Source: M30B19 sp041741535 (GTDB lineage: Bacteria; Planctomycetota; Planctomycetia; Pirellulales; Pirellulaceae). Taken from it: a stretch of DNA of 64,000 bases. The stretch spans positions 21,040 through 85,039 of the forward strand of contig JBGSJV010000167.1 of the NCBI GenBank assembly GCA_041741535.1, read 5' to 3'. The notes under the pieces were generated by a model. It saw nothing but the letters and a program-made list of their open reading frames with translations. It did not search any database and had not been told where the DNA came from. The position numbers and the translations under genes are program-made. Shown piece by piece: positions 45,847 through 53,636 of the stretch; within the stretch, counting starts at the first letter, position 1, and every line of letters begins with the position of its first letter.

Positions 45847-46311
45847 TTAACGCTTTTGCAGGGCGTCGCGGATTTCCCGAAGCAATTGAATATCTTCAGG
45901 AGTTTTGGGAGCTTCCGCGGCGACGGGTTTTTCAAACCTCGCCTTGGCGGTGTTGATTAGCTTGATCACGATGAACACGGCGATGGCGATCAACAAGAAA
46001 TCAACGATCGCCTGGAGGAACGGACCGTAGTTCAAGATCGCAAAGTCCCGCATCGCCATTTCGGGCTTCCCGTCAACCATTTTCATACTGCCATCTGGGT
46101 TCATTGCGGGGGCGTTAAGAGGAATCTTCCAAGCCATCTCGTTGAAGTTGACATTCGCTCGGGCGGAGAGAAGATTCAACGGTGGCATCACGATATTGGC
46201 CACCATCGAATTGACAATTTTTGTAAATGCGGTGCCAATCACCACACCAACGGCCAGGTCCATTACATTGCCGCGCATGGCAAAATCGCGAAATTCTTTA
46301 ATCCAACCCAT
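45847..46311 (-). CDS. mscL: Large-conductance mechanosensitive channel
   Basis: The protein has 154 residues. MGWIKEFRDFAMRGNVMDLAVGVVIGTAF is the conserved N-terminal helix and first membrane segment; the second segment is FLLIAIAVFIVIKLI, with the cytoplasmic helix ending in a Lys/Arg tail. MscL forms a pentamer that opens on hypo-osmotic shock. AAGGA precedes the ATG. The periplasmic loop is slightly long (Asn/Met/Asp-rich, about 55-85). Confidence 0.95.
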   Translation of the reverse strand: MGWIKEFRDFAMRGNVMDLAVGVVIGTAFTKIVNSMVANIVMPPLNLLSARANVNFNEMAWKIPLNAPAMNPDGSMKMVDGKPEMAMRDFAILNYGPFLQAIVDFLLIAIAVFIVIKLINTAKARFEKPVAAEAPKTPEDIQLLREIRDALQKR

Positions 46312-46480
46312 CGTCCCAATCCTTCTCTCAAGAAAACTCTGAATTTAGTCCAGTCTCACCCGAACAAGCCGCGAATGATATGATTTGGACCGAGAATTGA
46401 CTATAGGAAGTTTTCGGATCAAAACCAACGAACAAACGCTGCGGTGATTTGGTCGTAGATCGGGCCAGGGAAGTAGTTGC

Positions 46481-46762
46481 TTAAATGACAATAAGCCCTG
46501 TTGCTCAAGCCACTCGTTGGGCATCGGGTAGCGTAAAGCCGGCGTGCGCGACATCCGCCAATACTTCTTGCGACTGAGCGCGAGGTTGATCGCCAGTTCA
46601 AGACTCACGCCGAGGGCCACAACGTTCTGCACCTTGGAGCGAGGATGTCGCCACTGTTTCCAGTAACACATCCGGACGCGACGCCTTAACCAGCCATCAA
46701 GGGTTTCCGAGGATCGACTCGAGTACGAGTACGAACCCACCACCGAAACCTGACGAACATCG
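46481..46762 (-). pseudogene. Decayed 3' end of a group II intron reverse transcriptase/maturase (copy A)
   Basis: In the minus strand the segment encodes WLRRRVRMCYWKQWRHPRSK, then NVVALGVSLELAINLALSRK, YWRMSRTPALRYPMPNEWLE and QQGLLSFKQL. This is the maturase-specific C-terminus of group II intron-encoded proteins. No reverse transcriptase domain or start codon precedes it: upstream the frame runs into a Ser/Tyr-rich repeat. The reading is shifted after QLL. A second, related copy starts exactly 2,000 bp downstream. Both are relics. Confidence 0.8.
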
Positions 46763-46763
46763 G

Positions 46764-46793
46764 GTAGCCGCCGTCATTTCTGACGGCGGCTAC
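46764..46793. repeat. Perfect 13-bp hairpin
   Basis: GTAGCCGCCGTCA, a four-base loop TTTC and TGACGGCGGCTAC make a perfect stem at 46764-46793, directly beside the maturase relic copy A. A weathered relative (GTAGCAACCATCA...GGACGGCGGCCCCCAC) lies at 48384-48412, before copy B. It is either a REP-like palindrome or part of the former intron's surroundings. Confidence 0.65.
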
Positions 46794-46961
46794 CACACTT
46801 ATGGTTGGCTGACTCTCCCGGTGGACCGGCCTTGAATCAAGTTGCTGTGCGTCGCCTTGAAGCTTTGATGAAAAAGCGGCTGAGTGGCGACTGTTGCCGT
46901 ACGTCGCTTCTAGTACTTGTTCCTTTCCGAAATCACATTTGGTAAGCTGTCATTCTTAAAA

Positions 46962-46995
46962 GGGGACTCTTTCTCGTAGGGGACTCTTTCTCGTA
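46962..46995. repeat. Two perfect 17-bp tandem units
   Basis: GGGGACTCTTTCTCGTA occurs twice in direct contact (46962-46978 and 46979-46995). It lies 147 nt before the next gene. The rest of 46794-47142 shows no gene or other structure. The repeat could be a binding site or simple slippage. Confidence 0.6.
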
Positions 46996-47142
46996 GAGGT
47001 GACTTCCACCCCACAAGTTCGTCGGCATGCTAGGGATACCAATCGCATGCAACGGAGCCGGCGGTCGGGTTGGTTTTGAAGTCAACACGTATCGCGCCGG
47101 CCCACGAATGCGAAACATTATTCTGCAAACCGACTGCCAAGT

Positions 47143-47700
47143 ATGAGCGTTGCCAAAGCACCACCTGAGAATGCACGCCCTGTCGCGTTGATATTAATCG
47201 CAGCGACAGCGATCGTTGCTGGAGCCGTTATAGGTGCATCTACAAACGCAATCAATGGCGCGTTGAGTCCTCTCTATTTTCGCAACATCATGCGATGGCA
47301 CGATGTTGAAGATGTCTGGCGTGCCAGCATCGCCCAAGGGATATTCGAAGGTCTGTTATACGGGCTCCTGTTTTCGGTCGTGTTCACATTAGTCGTCGGA
47401 CTCGTGTCCCGCGCACGCTGCTCATTCAAATTGGCATTCCGACACATGTTCGTGATTGTCTTGGCCATCTATTGCTGCTGGGCGGCCGGTGGCCTTATTG
47501 CCATGGGACTCGCGACATTGAGCCCTGAATTCTATCGCAATGCGTTCATTGGTGTTCCCGATGACTTTGCTCCCATGTTACGATACGCTTGGGTTGGTGG
47601 CTCAATTTGGGGTGCTATGTTCGGTGGTCTGCTGGCGGTCATGATCGGCTCGGTATTGTTCGCAGTTCGCTGGCGTCGAGTCCAACACGAAGCAGAATAG
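47143..47700 (+). CDS. Multi-pass membrane protein of unknown function
   Basis: The protein has 185 residues and four hydrophobic helices: ALILIAATAIVAGAVIGAS, GLLYGLLFSVVFTLVVGLV, MFVIVLAIYCCWAAGGLIAMG and SIWGAMFGGLLAVMIGSVLFAV. A conserved domain was not recognised. It lies between the two maturase relics, so it may have been present before them or moved in with them. No clear ribosome site is seen before the ATG. Confidence 0.5.
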   Translation: MSVAKAPPENARPVALILIAATAIVAGAVIGASTNAINGALSPLYFRNIMRWHDVEDVWRASIAQGIFEGLLYGLLFSVVFTLVVGLVSRARCSFKLAFRHMFVIVLAIYCCWAAGGLIAMGLATLSPEFYRNAFIGVPDDFAPMLRYAWVGGSIWGAMFGGLLAVMIGSVLFAVRWRRVQHEAE

Positions 47701-47822
47701 CAAGAAAATGCACGTGAGTTGCGGGTCGCGAGTTTCCTGATGTAAGTCACTCGGCCGCAACCGCGTGATTTTTGGTCGTTCCGCGACATACTGATCATCC
47801 CATTTATCTCCGAGGAGTCATC

Positions 47823-48368
47823 ATGCAACGGTTGTTTTTAGCGCTAGTCGTAAGTGCCACCATCATCGCCACCGCGTTCGGACAGGCGTCAGCCGATTCT
47901 GCCAATGCGATCAAGTTGACGCCGGAGCAAAAAAACCTCGCGGCCTATGTAGGAACCTGGGATCTTTCAGTTGAGGGCGTCGACAAGAAGGGCATTGCTG
48001 TAATTAAACCAATTCTTGGCGGCCGCTTCATTACCGAAGATGTCAAACTGCCGTTTGGCGACTTTGATATGGAATGGCATGGCGTCATTGGCCACAATGA
48101 CGCCGAAAAGCAATACTCCGGCATCTGGTTCGACAACGCAAACAACACCACGCAGAGCGACTCAGGAGAAGCTCACGAGTCTGGTCGCATCATTACTTTT
48201 CGTGGCGAACAAGTCGGACATGGAAAATTCATTTGGCGAATCTCAAACGACGGTAAAAACGCCATGACGATTGAGATGTTCCAAGTGGCGGATGGTGGAA
48301 TAGAAACAGCGGTCATGAAGGTATTGGGAACGAGGCGGAGCCCTTCCGCAGAACAAGACGTGAAATGA
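47823..48368 (+). CDS. Secreted DUF1579-like protein
   Basis: The protein has 181 residues. GAGGAG 6 nt before ATG 47823 decides the start. A signal peptide (LFLALVVSATIIATAFGQASA) is followed by LAAYVGTWDLSVEGVDKKG, ILGGRFITEDVKLPFGDFDMEWHG, HNDAEKQYSGIWFDNANN, a beta-barrel pattern found in DUF1579 proteins of planctomycetes. It probably binds a small ligand or lipid in the periplasm; function is unknown. It sits between the two maturase relics. Confidence 0.65.
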   Translation: MQRLFLALVVSATIIATAFGQASADSANAIKLTPEQKNLAAYVGTWDLSVEGVDKKGIAVIKPILGGRFITEDVKLPFGDFDMEWHGVIGHNDAEKQYSGIWFDNANNTTQSDSGEAHESGRIITFRGEQVGHGKFIWRISNDGKNAMTIEMFQVADGGIETAVMKVLGTRRSPSAEQDVK

Positions 48369-48480
48369 ACACCGAAATCGGGTAGCAACCATCATTGCGG
48401 ACGGCGGCCCCCACACCACCTTGCACGTGGGTCCGCACTTGGCGGTTCCACGACGCGAAGCTCGCTGGTACCCGAGATGC

Positions 48481-48785
48481 TTTAATGACAGGAAGCCCTG
48501 TTGCTCAAGCAACTCGTTGGGCAACGGGTAGTGTAAAGCCGGTGTCCGTGACATCCGCCAATACTTCTTGCGACTGAGCGCGAGGTTGGTCTCTTGTTCA
48601 AGACTCACGGCGAGGGCCACAACGTTCTGGACCTTGGAGCTAGGACGTCGCCACTGTTTCCAGTAACACATCGGGACGCGACGGCGTAGACAACCATCAA
48701 GCGGTATCCGAGGATCGAATCGAGTACGAGTACCGCGAGGCTGAGTACGAGTACGAACCCACCGCCGAAACCAGACGAACATCGG
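48481..48785 (-). pseudogene. Decayed 3' end of a group II intron reverse transcriptase/maturase (copy B)
   Basis: Related to copy A: CLRRRVPMCYWKQWRRPSSK, NVVALAVSLEQETNLALSRK, YWRMSRTPALHYPLPNELLE and QQGFLSLKHLG. The matching stretch is about 300 bp and differs at many sites, plus an 18-bp insertion near 48721-48760 that duplicates GAGTACGAGTAC. There is no upstream reverse transcriptase. The remainder of 48369-48926 is otherwise empty: it contains the weathered hairpin at 48384-48412 and an AT-poor spacer before argJ. Confidence 0.8.
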
Positions 48786-48926
48786 TTACCGAAGTCGCAT
48801 CAACTTTGCGGTAGGCTCTAAATCAACCGTTTGATAGCGCGATGTTCTACCGAACGTGGACGACGCTGACACAAAACGACCGCTTGGTGGCCGTAGGATC
48901 AGGTCGTTTCGTGAATGCGCTGGCTT

Positions 48927-50126
48927 TTATGTCGTGTACTCGGAATTGAACTTCACGTAGTCGATGGTCAAGTCGCTCGAATAATGAGTCGCCGCGCCTG
49001 GCCCAGCCCCCACCTGCAGGTCGATCTGAACTTCGAAATCTGCTCGAATGCTTTGGCTGACGATCTTGGCATCAAACAATTCCGGTCGGCCCTTTGCGAA
49101 GATCAAATGACCGTTGAGGCGAAGTTCGGTCGCCGTTGGCTCAAATACCACGCCTGCGTAACCGGCGGCCGATACGATGCGTCCCCAGTTCGGATCGTTG
49201 CCATGAATCGCACATTTGACCAGAGCGCTGTTGGCGATGGCCCGCGCGATCTGGTCGGCCGCCGAGTCGCTGGACGCTCCATGGACCCGAATGTTCATCA
49301 GGTGTGTGGCGCCTTCGCCGTCGGCCGGAATCAGCTTCGCGCACGTCAAGCAAGTCTGTTGCAAAGCCGCCACGAACTTCTGATAGCCTTCGTCGTCAGC
49401 CGTCAGATTCGGATCAAAACCCGAAGACAACAACACGAGGGCATCGTTGGTACTCGTGTGCCCCTCCACGCTAATGCGATTGAAGCTATGGTTTGCCGCA
49501 GATCTCACGGCCACCTGAGCCAGAGACGGTGACAGCGGGAAGTCGGTCGTCACAATTGCCAACATGGTGGCCATGTTCGGCCCGATCATACCGGCGCCTT
49601 TGGCCATGTTGGCGACGGAATAAGTTCCACCGGCGTGCGTGAAAGTCCCGGTCGCAACCTTCCTTCGATTGTCCGTCGTTGTAATGCCGTTGGCCGCTCG
49701 TAAGTAAGCTTCTTCGTGACCGGACAATGTCGGGAATCGCTGCCAGGCTGTTTCAATCGCCGGCATCGGCAGTTGCCGACCGATCACACCGGTCGAAAGC
49801 ACCAGGACTTGCTCCGCTTGGCAGCCGACGTGGATTCCGGCAAGTTCCGCGAGTCGCCGGTTGTTGGCTTCGCCTTCGGCTCCGGTACATGCATTGGCAT
49901 TACCGGAATTGATCACGATGGCGCGGATCTGGTCACTTGGGGTTCGGGCTCGGCACCAATCAATCGAGGTCGCGTGGACCAAGTTCTGGGTGTAGACTCC
50001 GGCCGCGACCGCTGGGCCCGTTGTCGCAATCAAACTAAGATCCAATTTGCCGGACTTCTTGATGCCGGCCACCATGGCTTCGTAAACAAAACCACTCGGT
50101 AGACGATCGATTGTTTGTTGGTTCAT
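48927..50126 (-). CDS. argJ: Bifunctional glutamate N-acetyltransferase/N-acetylglutamate synthase
   Basis: The protein has 399 residues. ArgJ moves acetyl groups between N-acetylornithine and glutamate in arginine synthesis. The self-cleavage site Ala186-Thr187 lies in MIGPNMATMLA, preceded by KGAGM; ISVEGHTSTNDALV and the C-terminal NSEYTT are also typical. TAAGGT precedes the ATG. It lies 60 nt downstream of bioD on the same strand; the gap is Cys/Gly-codon rich with TTTGCCCGT repeats but no gene. Confidence 0.95.
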   Translation of the reverse strand: MNQQTIDRLPSGFVYEAMVAGIKKSGKLDLSLIATTGPAVAAGVYTQNLVHATSIDWCRARTPSDQIRAIVINSGNANACTGAEGEANNRRLAELAGIHVGCQAEQVLVLSTGVIGRQLPMPAIETAWQRFPTLSGHEEAYLRAANGITTTDNRRKVATGTFTHAGGTYSVANMAKGAGMIGPNMATMLAIVTTDFPLSPSLAQVAVRSAANHSFNRISVEGHTSTNDALVLLSSGFDPNLTADDEGYQKFVAALQQTCLTCAKLIPADGEGATHLMNIRVHGASSDSAADQIARAIANSALVKCAIHGNDPNWGRIVSAAGYAGVVFEPTATELRLNGHLIFAKGRPELFDAKIVSQSIRADFEVQIDLQVGAGPGAATHYSSDLTIDYVKFNSEYTT

Positions 50127-50186
50127 GTTTTACCTTAGGGCTATTTGCCCGTTTGCTCGCCGCCCTTTGCCCGTCACCTGTCACCC

Positions 50187-50885
50187 TTACGTTCGAGTCG
50201 CCAAACGAATCCAATCGACCTCCACTGGCAATTCATCCGCGTTGTACGGGATTTCGGCCAGGACAGGCGTGCTGGTTCGTTTCTCGATTTCCTGGCGATT
50301 GGTTTTGACGCTAATGTCTCGTTCTTGAAATTGGATATTGTTAAGGATGATACCGGAGACATTCAACCCGTTTTCAAAGGCAGCAGCGGTAATGAGCGTT
50401 TGTAATGTTTGGTTGATTACCCCAAGCACATTGGGAGCAACGACCAGAATGGGAAAACCGAACTCGAAGGCCAAATCGGCCACATATTCCGAATCGCTAA
50501 CCGGCGTCATGAGTCCGCCGACACCTTCGACCAAAACAATATCGTAGCCAGAAGCCCACTTTTCGAGTCCCGTTCGCATCAAGTCCGAATCCAATTCTTT
50601 GCCTTCGGCCCGGGCCGCCAGATGGGGAGCCAACGGGGCACGAAATTTCTGCGGGCAAACATCGTTAAATGTTCCCGGTTGACCGGCCGCGTGCCACAGA
50701 GTTAATGCATCTTCGGAAATGACTTGGTCGCCATCGTCGTAACAATCACTGGCAACTGGTTTGTACACGCCGACACGCTTGCCGGCGTCGTGCAAATGCT
50801 TGGCGATCAATGCGGTCACGTAGGTTTTTCCGACTTCGGTATCGGTGCCGACAATAAACAAACCGACCGGGGGGTACTTGGGCAT
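50187..50885 (-). CDS. bioD: Dethiobiotin synthetase
   Basis: The protein has 232 residues. GTDTEVGKTYVT (about 13-24) is the BioD P-loop; YKPVASDC and VEGVGGLMTPVSDSE hold the diaminopelargonate and Mg-ATP contacts. It closes the ureido ring in biotin synthesis. The ATG at 50885 is the right start, because the frame continues for 344 codons further upstream only as antisense to the divergent nitrilase gene. No other bio gene is in the window. It is probably co-transcribed with argJ. Confidence 0.95.
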   Translation of the reverse strand: MPKYPPVGLFIVGTDTEVGKTYVTALIAKHLHDAGKRVGVYKPVASDCYDDGDQVISEDALTLWHAAGQPGTFNDVCPQKFRAPLAPHLAARAEGKELDSDLMRTGLEKWASGYDIVLVEGVGGLMTPVSDSEYVADLAFEFGFPILVVAPNVLGVINQTLQTLITAAAFENGLNVSGIILNNIQFQERDISVKTNRQEIEKRTSTPVLAEIPYNADELPVEVDWIRLATRT

Positions 50886-51005
50886 GCAGGGCTCGATCAA
50901 GACGCGGACTGTTTCTGGAGCGGAAAAAACGTAAAATCCTGGCTCCGGAAAATTTCGGGAGCGAACATCATAAACTTGGTACGGGGCAAAGAGAACTGGA
51001 CCACC

Positions 51006-51932
51006 ATGACAACAAACGACGACGCCGAGAACTTTGAGCACTTGGCAGACCCAAATCTCGGGCGGAAACCCTCCGGTCCGATACGAATTGCCGCCATTCA
51101 GAATGCTTGCACGGCAGATGTCGCGGCGAATGTGGAAATGGCGGTCCAGTCGATTCGGCAAGCCGCCGAGGCCGGAGCGCAGGTCATTTGTCTGCAAGAA
51201 ATGTTCACGAGCCTCTACTTTTGCCAAACCGAAACGCACGCTCATTTCGCGTTGGCCGAAGCCATCCCAGGCCCCACGACCGAATATTTGTGTGAGGTTG
51301 CCGCTCAATTGGGAGTCGTGATCGTTGCGGGACTGTTCGAGCGGCGTGCGCCGGGCCTGTATCACAATACGGCCGTGGTGATCGACGCCGACGGAACGAT
51401 CGTGGGCATTTATCGGAAGATGCATATTCCGGACGATCCATTTTACTATGAGAAATTTTACTTCACGCCGGGCGACCTGGGCTTTCAAGCCTTCAATACT
51501 CGGTTTGGCAAGGTCGGGGTTTGTGTTTGCTGGGATCAATGGTTCCCGGAAGCAGCTCGCTTGACGGCCCTCGCGGGAGCGGAAATTCTGGTGTACCCCA
51601 CCGCCATCGGTTGGCTGGCGGAAGACAAGCCCGTCTATGGGGCGGCTCAACAGGCTGCTTGGCAAACCATGATGCGCAGCCACGCGATTGCCAATGGCGT
51701 TTTTGTGGTCGCCCCTAATCGAGTCGGGGTCGAATCCAATATCGAGTTTTGGGGAAGTAGCTTTATTTGCGACCCTTACGGAAATTTCATTACCATGGCG
51801 GGTGCTCAACCCCAAGTCCTTTTGGCGGATTGCGACTTGCAGTTGCTGGACGTCGCTCGAACGCACTGGCCATTTTTGCGCGATCGGCGAATTGACGCGT
51901 ACGAAGGTTTGCTGCAAAGGTACGGGCGGTGA
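51006..51932 (+). CDS. Carbon-nitrogen hydrolase, N-carbamoylputrescine amidase type
   Basis: The protein has 308 residues. The nitrilase-superfamily triad is Glu65 (LQEMF), Lys138 (RKMHIPDD) and Cys175 (GVCVCWDQWFPE). FYYEKFYFTPGD and YPTAIGW are features of the AguB-like branch, which hydrolyses N-carbamoylputrescine to putrescine in polyamine synthesis. ATG 51006 begins a normal-length protein; a longer frame reaches 50724 but has no sense. Agmatine deiminase is not adjacent. It overlaps the sulfatase start by one base (TGATG) and so is translationally coupled to it, and it is divergent from bioD. Confidence 0.88.
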   Translation: MTTNDDAENFEHLADPNLGRKPSGPIRIAAIQNACTADVAANVEMAVQSIRQAAEAGAQVICLQEMFTSLYFCQTETHAHFALAEAIPGPTTEYLCEVAAQLGVVIVAGLFERRAPGLYHNTAVVIDADGTIVGIYRKMHIPDDPFYYEKFYFTPGDLGFQAFNTRFGKVGVCVCWDQWFPEAARLTALAGAEILVYPTAIGWLAEDKPVYGAAQQAAWQTMMRSHAIANGVFVVAPNRVGVESNIEFWGSSFICDPYGNFITMAGAQPQVLLADCDLQLLDVARTHWPFLRDRRIDAYEGLLQRYGR

Positions 51933-53515
51933 TGCCGCGGGCTATGATTCTGGCGGTGGGCCTGTGCTGTTGGCTGGCCAGCTGCAATCCCGCCCGGCTT
52001 TGTGCGACTGGGGTTCCTGAGGAATCAACGATCCGTCCAAATGTCGTGGTGTTCCTAGTAGATGATCTGGGAGTGATGGATTCGTCGGTGCCATTCTTGA
52101 CGGATGCAAATGGAAAGCCCCAGCGGTATCCGCTCAATGACTTCTACCGCACGCCGAACTTGGAAGCACTTGCATCGCAAGGTGTTCGTTTCAATCAATT
52201 TGAAGCGATGAGCGTATGCTCGCCAACCAGGATATCCCTGCTCACGGGGCAATACGCGGCCCGGCATCGCACCACAAATTGGATCAACCCGACCGCCAAC
52301 AATCGCGCCGCTCGTGGTCCCAAGGAATGGAATTGGCAAGGATTGCGAGCGAACTCGATTACCTTACCGCAACTGCTTCGCGAGGCGGGTTACCGCACCA
52401 TTCATGTTGGCAAAGGACATTTGGGACCGGTGGGCTCCGAGGGTGAAGACCCTGTTCGCGTGGGCTACGATGTCAACATCGGGGGTTCCGCGATTGGACA
52501 ACCGGGCAGCTATTTCGGGCTCAAAAAGTTTGGCGCCGGCGGAACCCATCCGGTTCCGCATTTGGAGGCTTACCATGGACAGGACGTGTTCCTGACCGAT
52601 GCCTTGACTCGCGAGGCGATCGCTCGGATTGATGAAGCCTTGGCGGCCGGGCAACCGTTCTTCCTCAACTTCTCGCATTACGCGGTTCATGCCCCGTTCC
52701 AAGCCGATTCGAGGTTTGCGAATGAGTATCAATCGTCGGGTCGCTCGCCCCAAGCCCAAGCGTTCGCGAGTTTGGTTGCCGGAGTGGATCACTCCCTCGG
52801 AACACTATTGGAGCATCTCCGGCAGCGCGGCATCGCCAAGGATACGTTGTTTATCTTCATGGGCGACAATGGATCGGATGCGCCATTGGGCGAACCACAC
52901 GAAGTCGCTTGCGCGGCACCGCTCCGAGGAAAGAAGGGGAGCCATTACGAGGGAGGGACGCGAGCACCGTTGATTATGGCTTGGGCCGAGCGAGACGAAA
53001 CGCATTTGGTTCAACAACAATTCCCGATTCGCTCCAATGCCATCCAAACACAGCTGACCTCGGTTTGCGATTTGTTTCCCACGGTTCTGGACGTCACCAA
53101 GATCGCAATCCCCGACGGACACCAACTAGATGGCAGCTCGCTGAGAATACTATTGGAAGGTGATGCCCCGCGACCCGCGAGTTTCCTGATGCATTATCCG
53201 CACGAGCATCGCAGCAGTTACTTTACTTCGTTCCGCAACGATCGCTGGAAAGTTGTCTACCATTATTTTCCCAACATACAATCCGGCGGAGCAACTTACG
53301 AACTGTTTGACTTGCAGGCTGATCCATTCGAATCGACCAACGTGGCTGCCGCTGAATCTGAAATTCTGCGAACGATGATGCAGAAATTGGTCGCCGGTTT
53401 GCACGCTTGCAATGCGGTCTACCCCGAAGACGAAAACGGTCAACCGTTGCGCCCCGTCGTACCCTTAGCGAAGTCCAAAATTCGAGAGACCGTTAACGAC
53501 GCTGCCGGTCAATGA
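51932..53515 (+). CDS. Secreted sulfatase (type I, formylglycine)
   Basis: The protein has 527 residues. Metal ligands Asp44-Asp45 (FLVDDLG) and the formylglycine site Cys96-Ser-Pro-Thr-Arg (SVCSPTRISLLTGQY) are intact. VGKGHLG, FMGDNGSDAP and GTRAPLIMAW complete the alkaline-phosphatase-like fold. The N-terminus GLCCWLASC may be a lipobox, so the enzyme is likely exported and lipid-anchored. Such sulfatases remove sulfate from polysaccharides and are abundant in planctomycetes. Its ATG overlaps the stop of the nitrilase gene by one base. Confidence 0.93.
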   Translation: MPRAMILAVGLCCWLASCNPARLCATGVPEESTIRPNVVVFLVDDLGVMDSSVPFLTDANGKPQRYPLNDFYRTPNLEALASQGVRFNQFEAMSVCSPTRISLLTGQYAARHRTTNWINPTANNRAARGPKEWNWQGLRANSITLPQLLREAGYRTIHVGKGHLGPVGSEGEDPVRVGYDVNIGGSAIGQPGSYFGLKKFGAGGTHPVPHLEAYHGQDVFLTDALTREAIARIDEALAAGQPFFLNFSHYAVHAPFQADSRFANEYQSSGRSPQAQAFASLVAGVDHSLGTLLEHLRQRGIAKDTLFIFMGDNGSDAPLGEPHEVACAAPLRGKKGSHYEGGTRAPLIMAWAERDETHLVQQQFPIRSNAIQTQLTSVCDLFPTVLDVTKIAIPDGHQLDGSSLRILLEGDAPRPASFLMHYPHEHRSSYFTSFRNDRWKVVYHYFPNIQSGGATYELFDLQADPFESTNVAAAESEILRTMMQKLVAGLHACNAVYPEDENGQPLRPVVPLAKSKIRETVNDAAGQ

Positions 53516-53521
53516 AGGACG

Positions 53522-53608
53522 GTAGTAGGCACAATCCATGTGCCGTGACCATCAAAAAGCACTCGTTTTTTGAGGACCGGCGGACGGCACACGGAGTGTG
53601 CCTGCTAC
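53522..53608. repeat. Imperfect 25-bp inverted repeat with inner hairpin, between convergent genes
   Basis: The arms 53522-53546 (begins GTAGTAGGCACAATCC) and 53584-53608 (reverse begins GTAGCAGGCACACTCC) match at about 20 of 25 positions. Inside the loop, TCAAAAA...TTTTTTGA makes another stem with a T-run. It lies between the sulfatase and thrC stops and could terminate both. The GTAGCAGGCACACTCC half resembles widespread planctomycete intergenic palindromes, which I recall only generally. Confidence 0.65.
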
Positions 53609-53636
53609 TTATTGAACGGTATTGCAGTTAAACGCG

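Noticed and set aside
48243..48782. Minus-strand frame of 179 codons as a real gene
   Set aside because: It joins the maturase relic to antisense sequence of the DUF1579-like gene; only the relic part has meaning.
50886..51917. 344-codon N-terminal extension upstream of bioD on the minus strand
   Set aside because: It is antisense to the nitrilase gene; BioD motifs begin right after ATG 50885.
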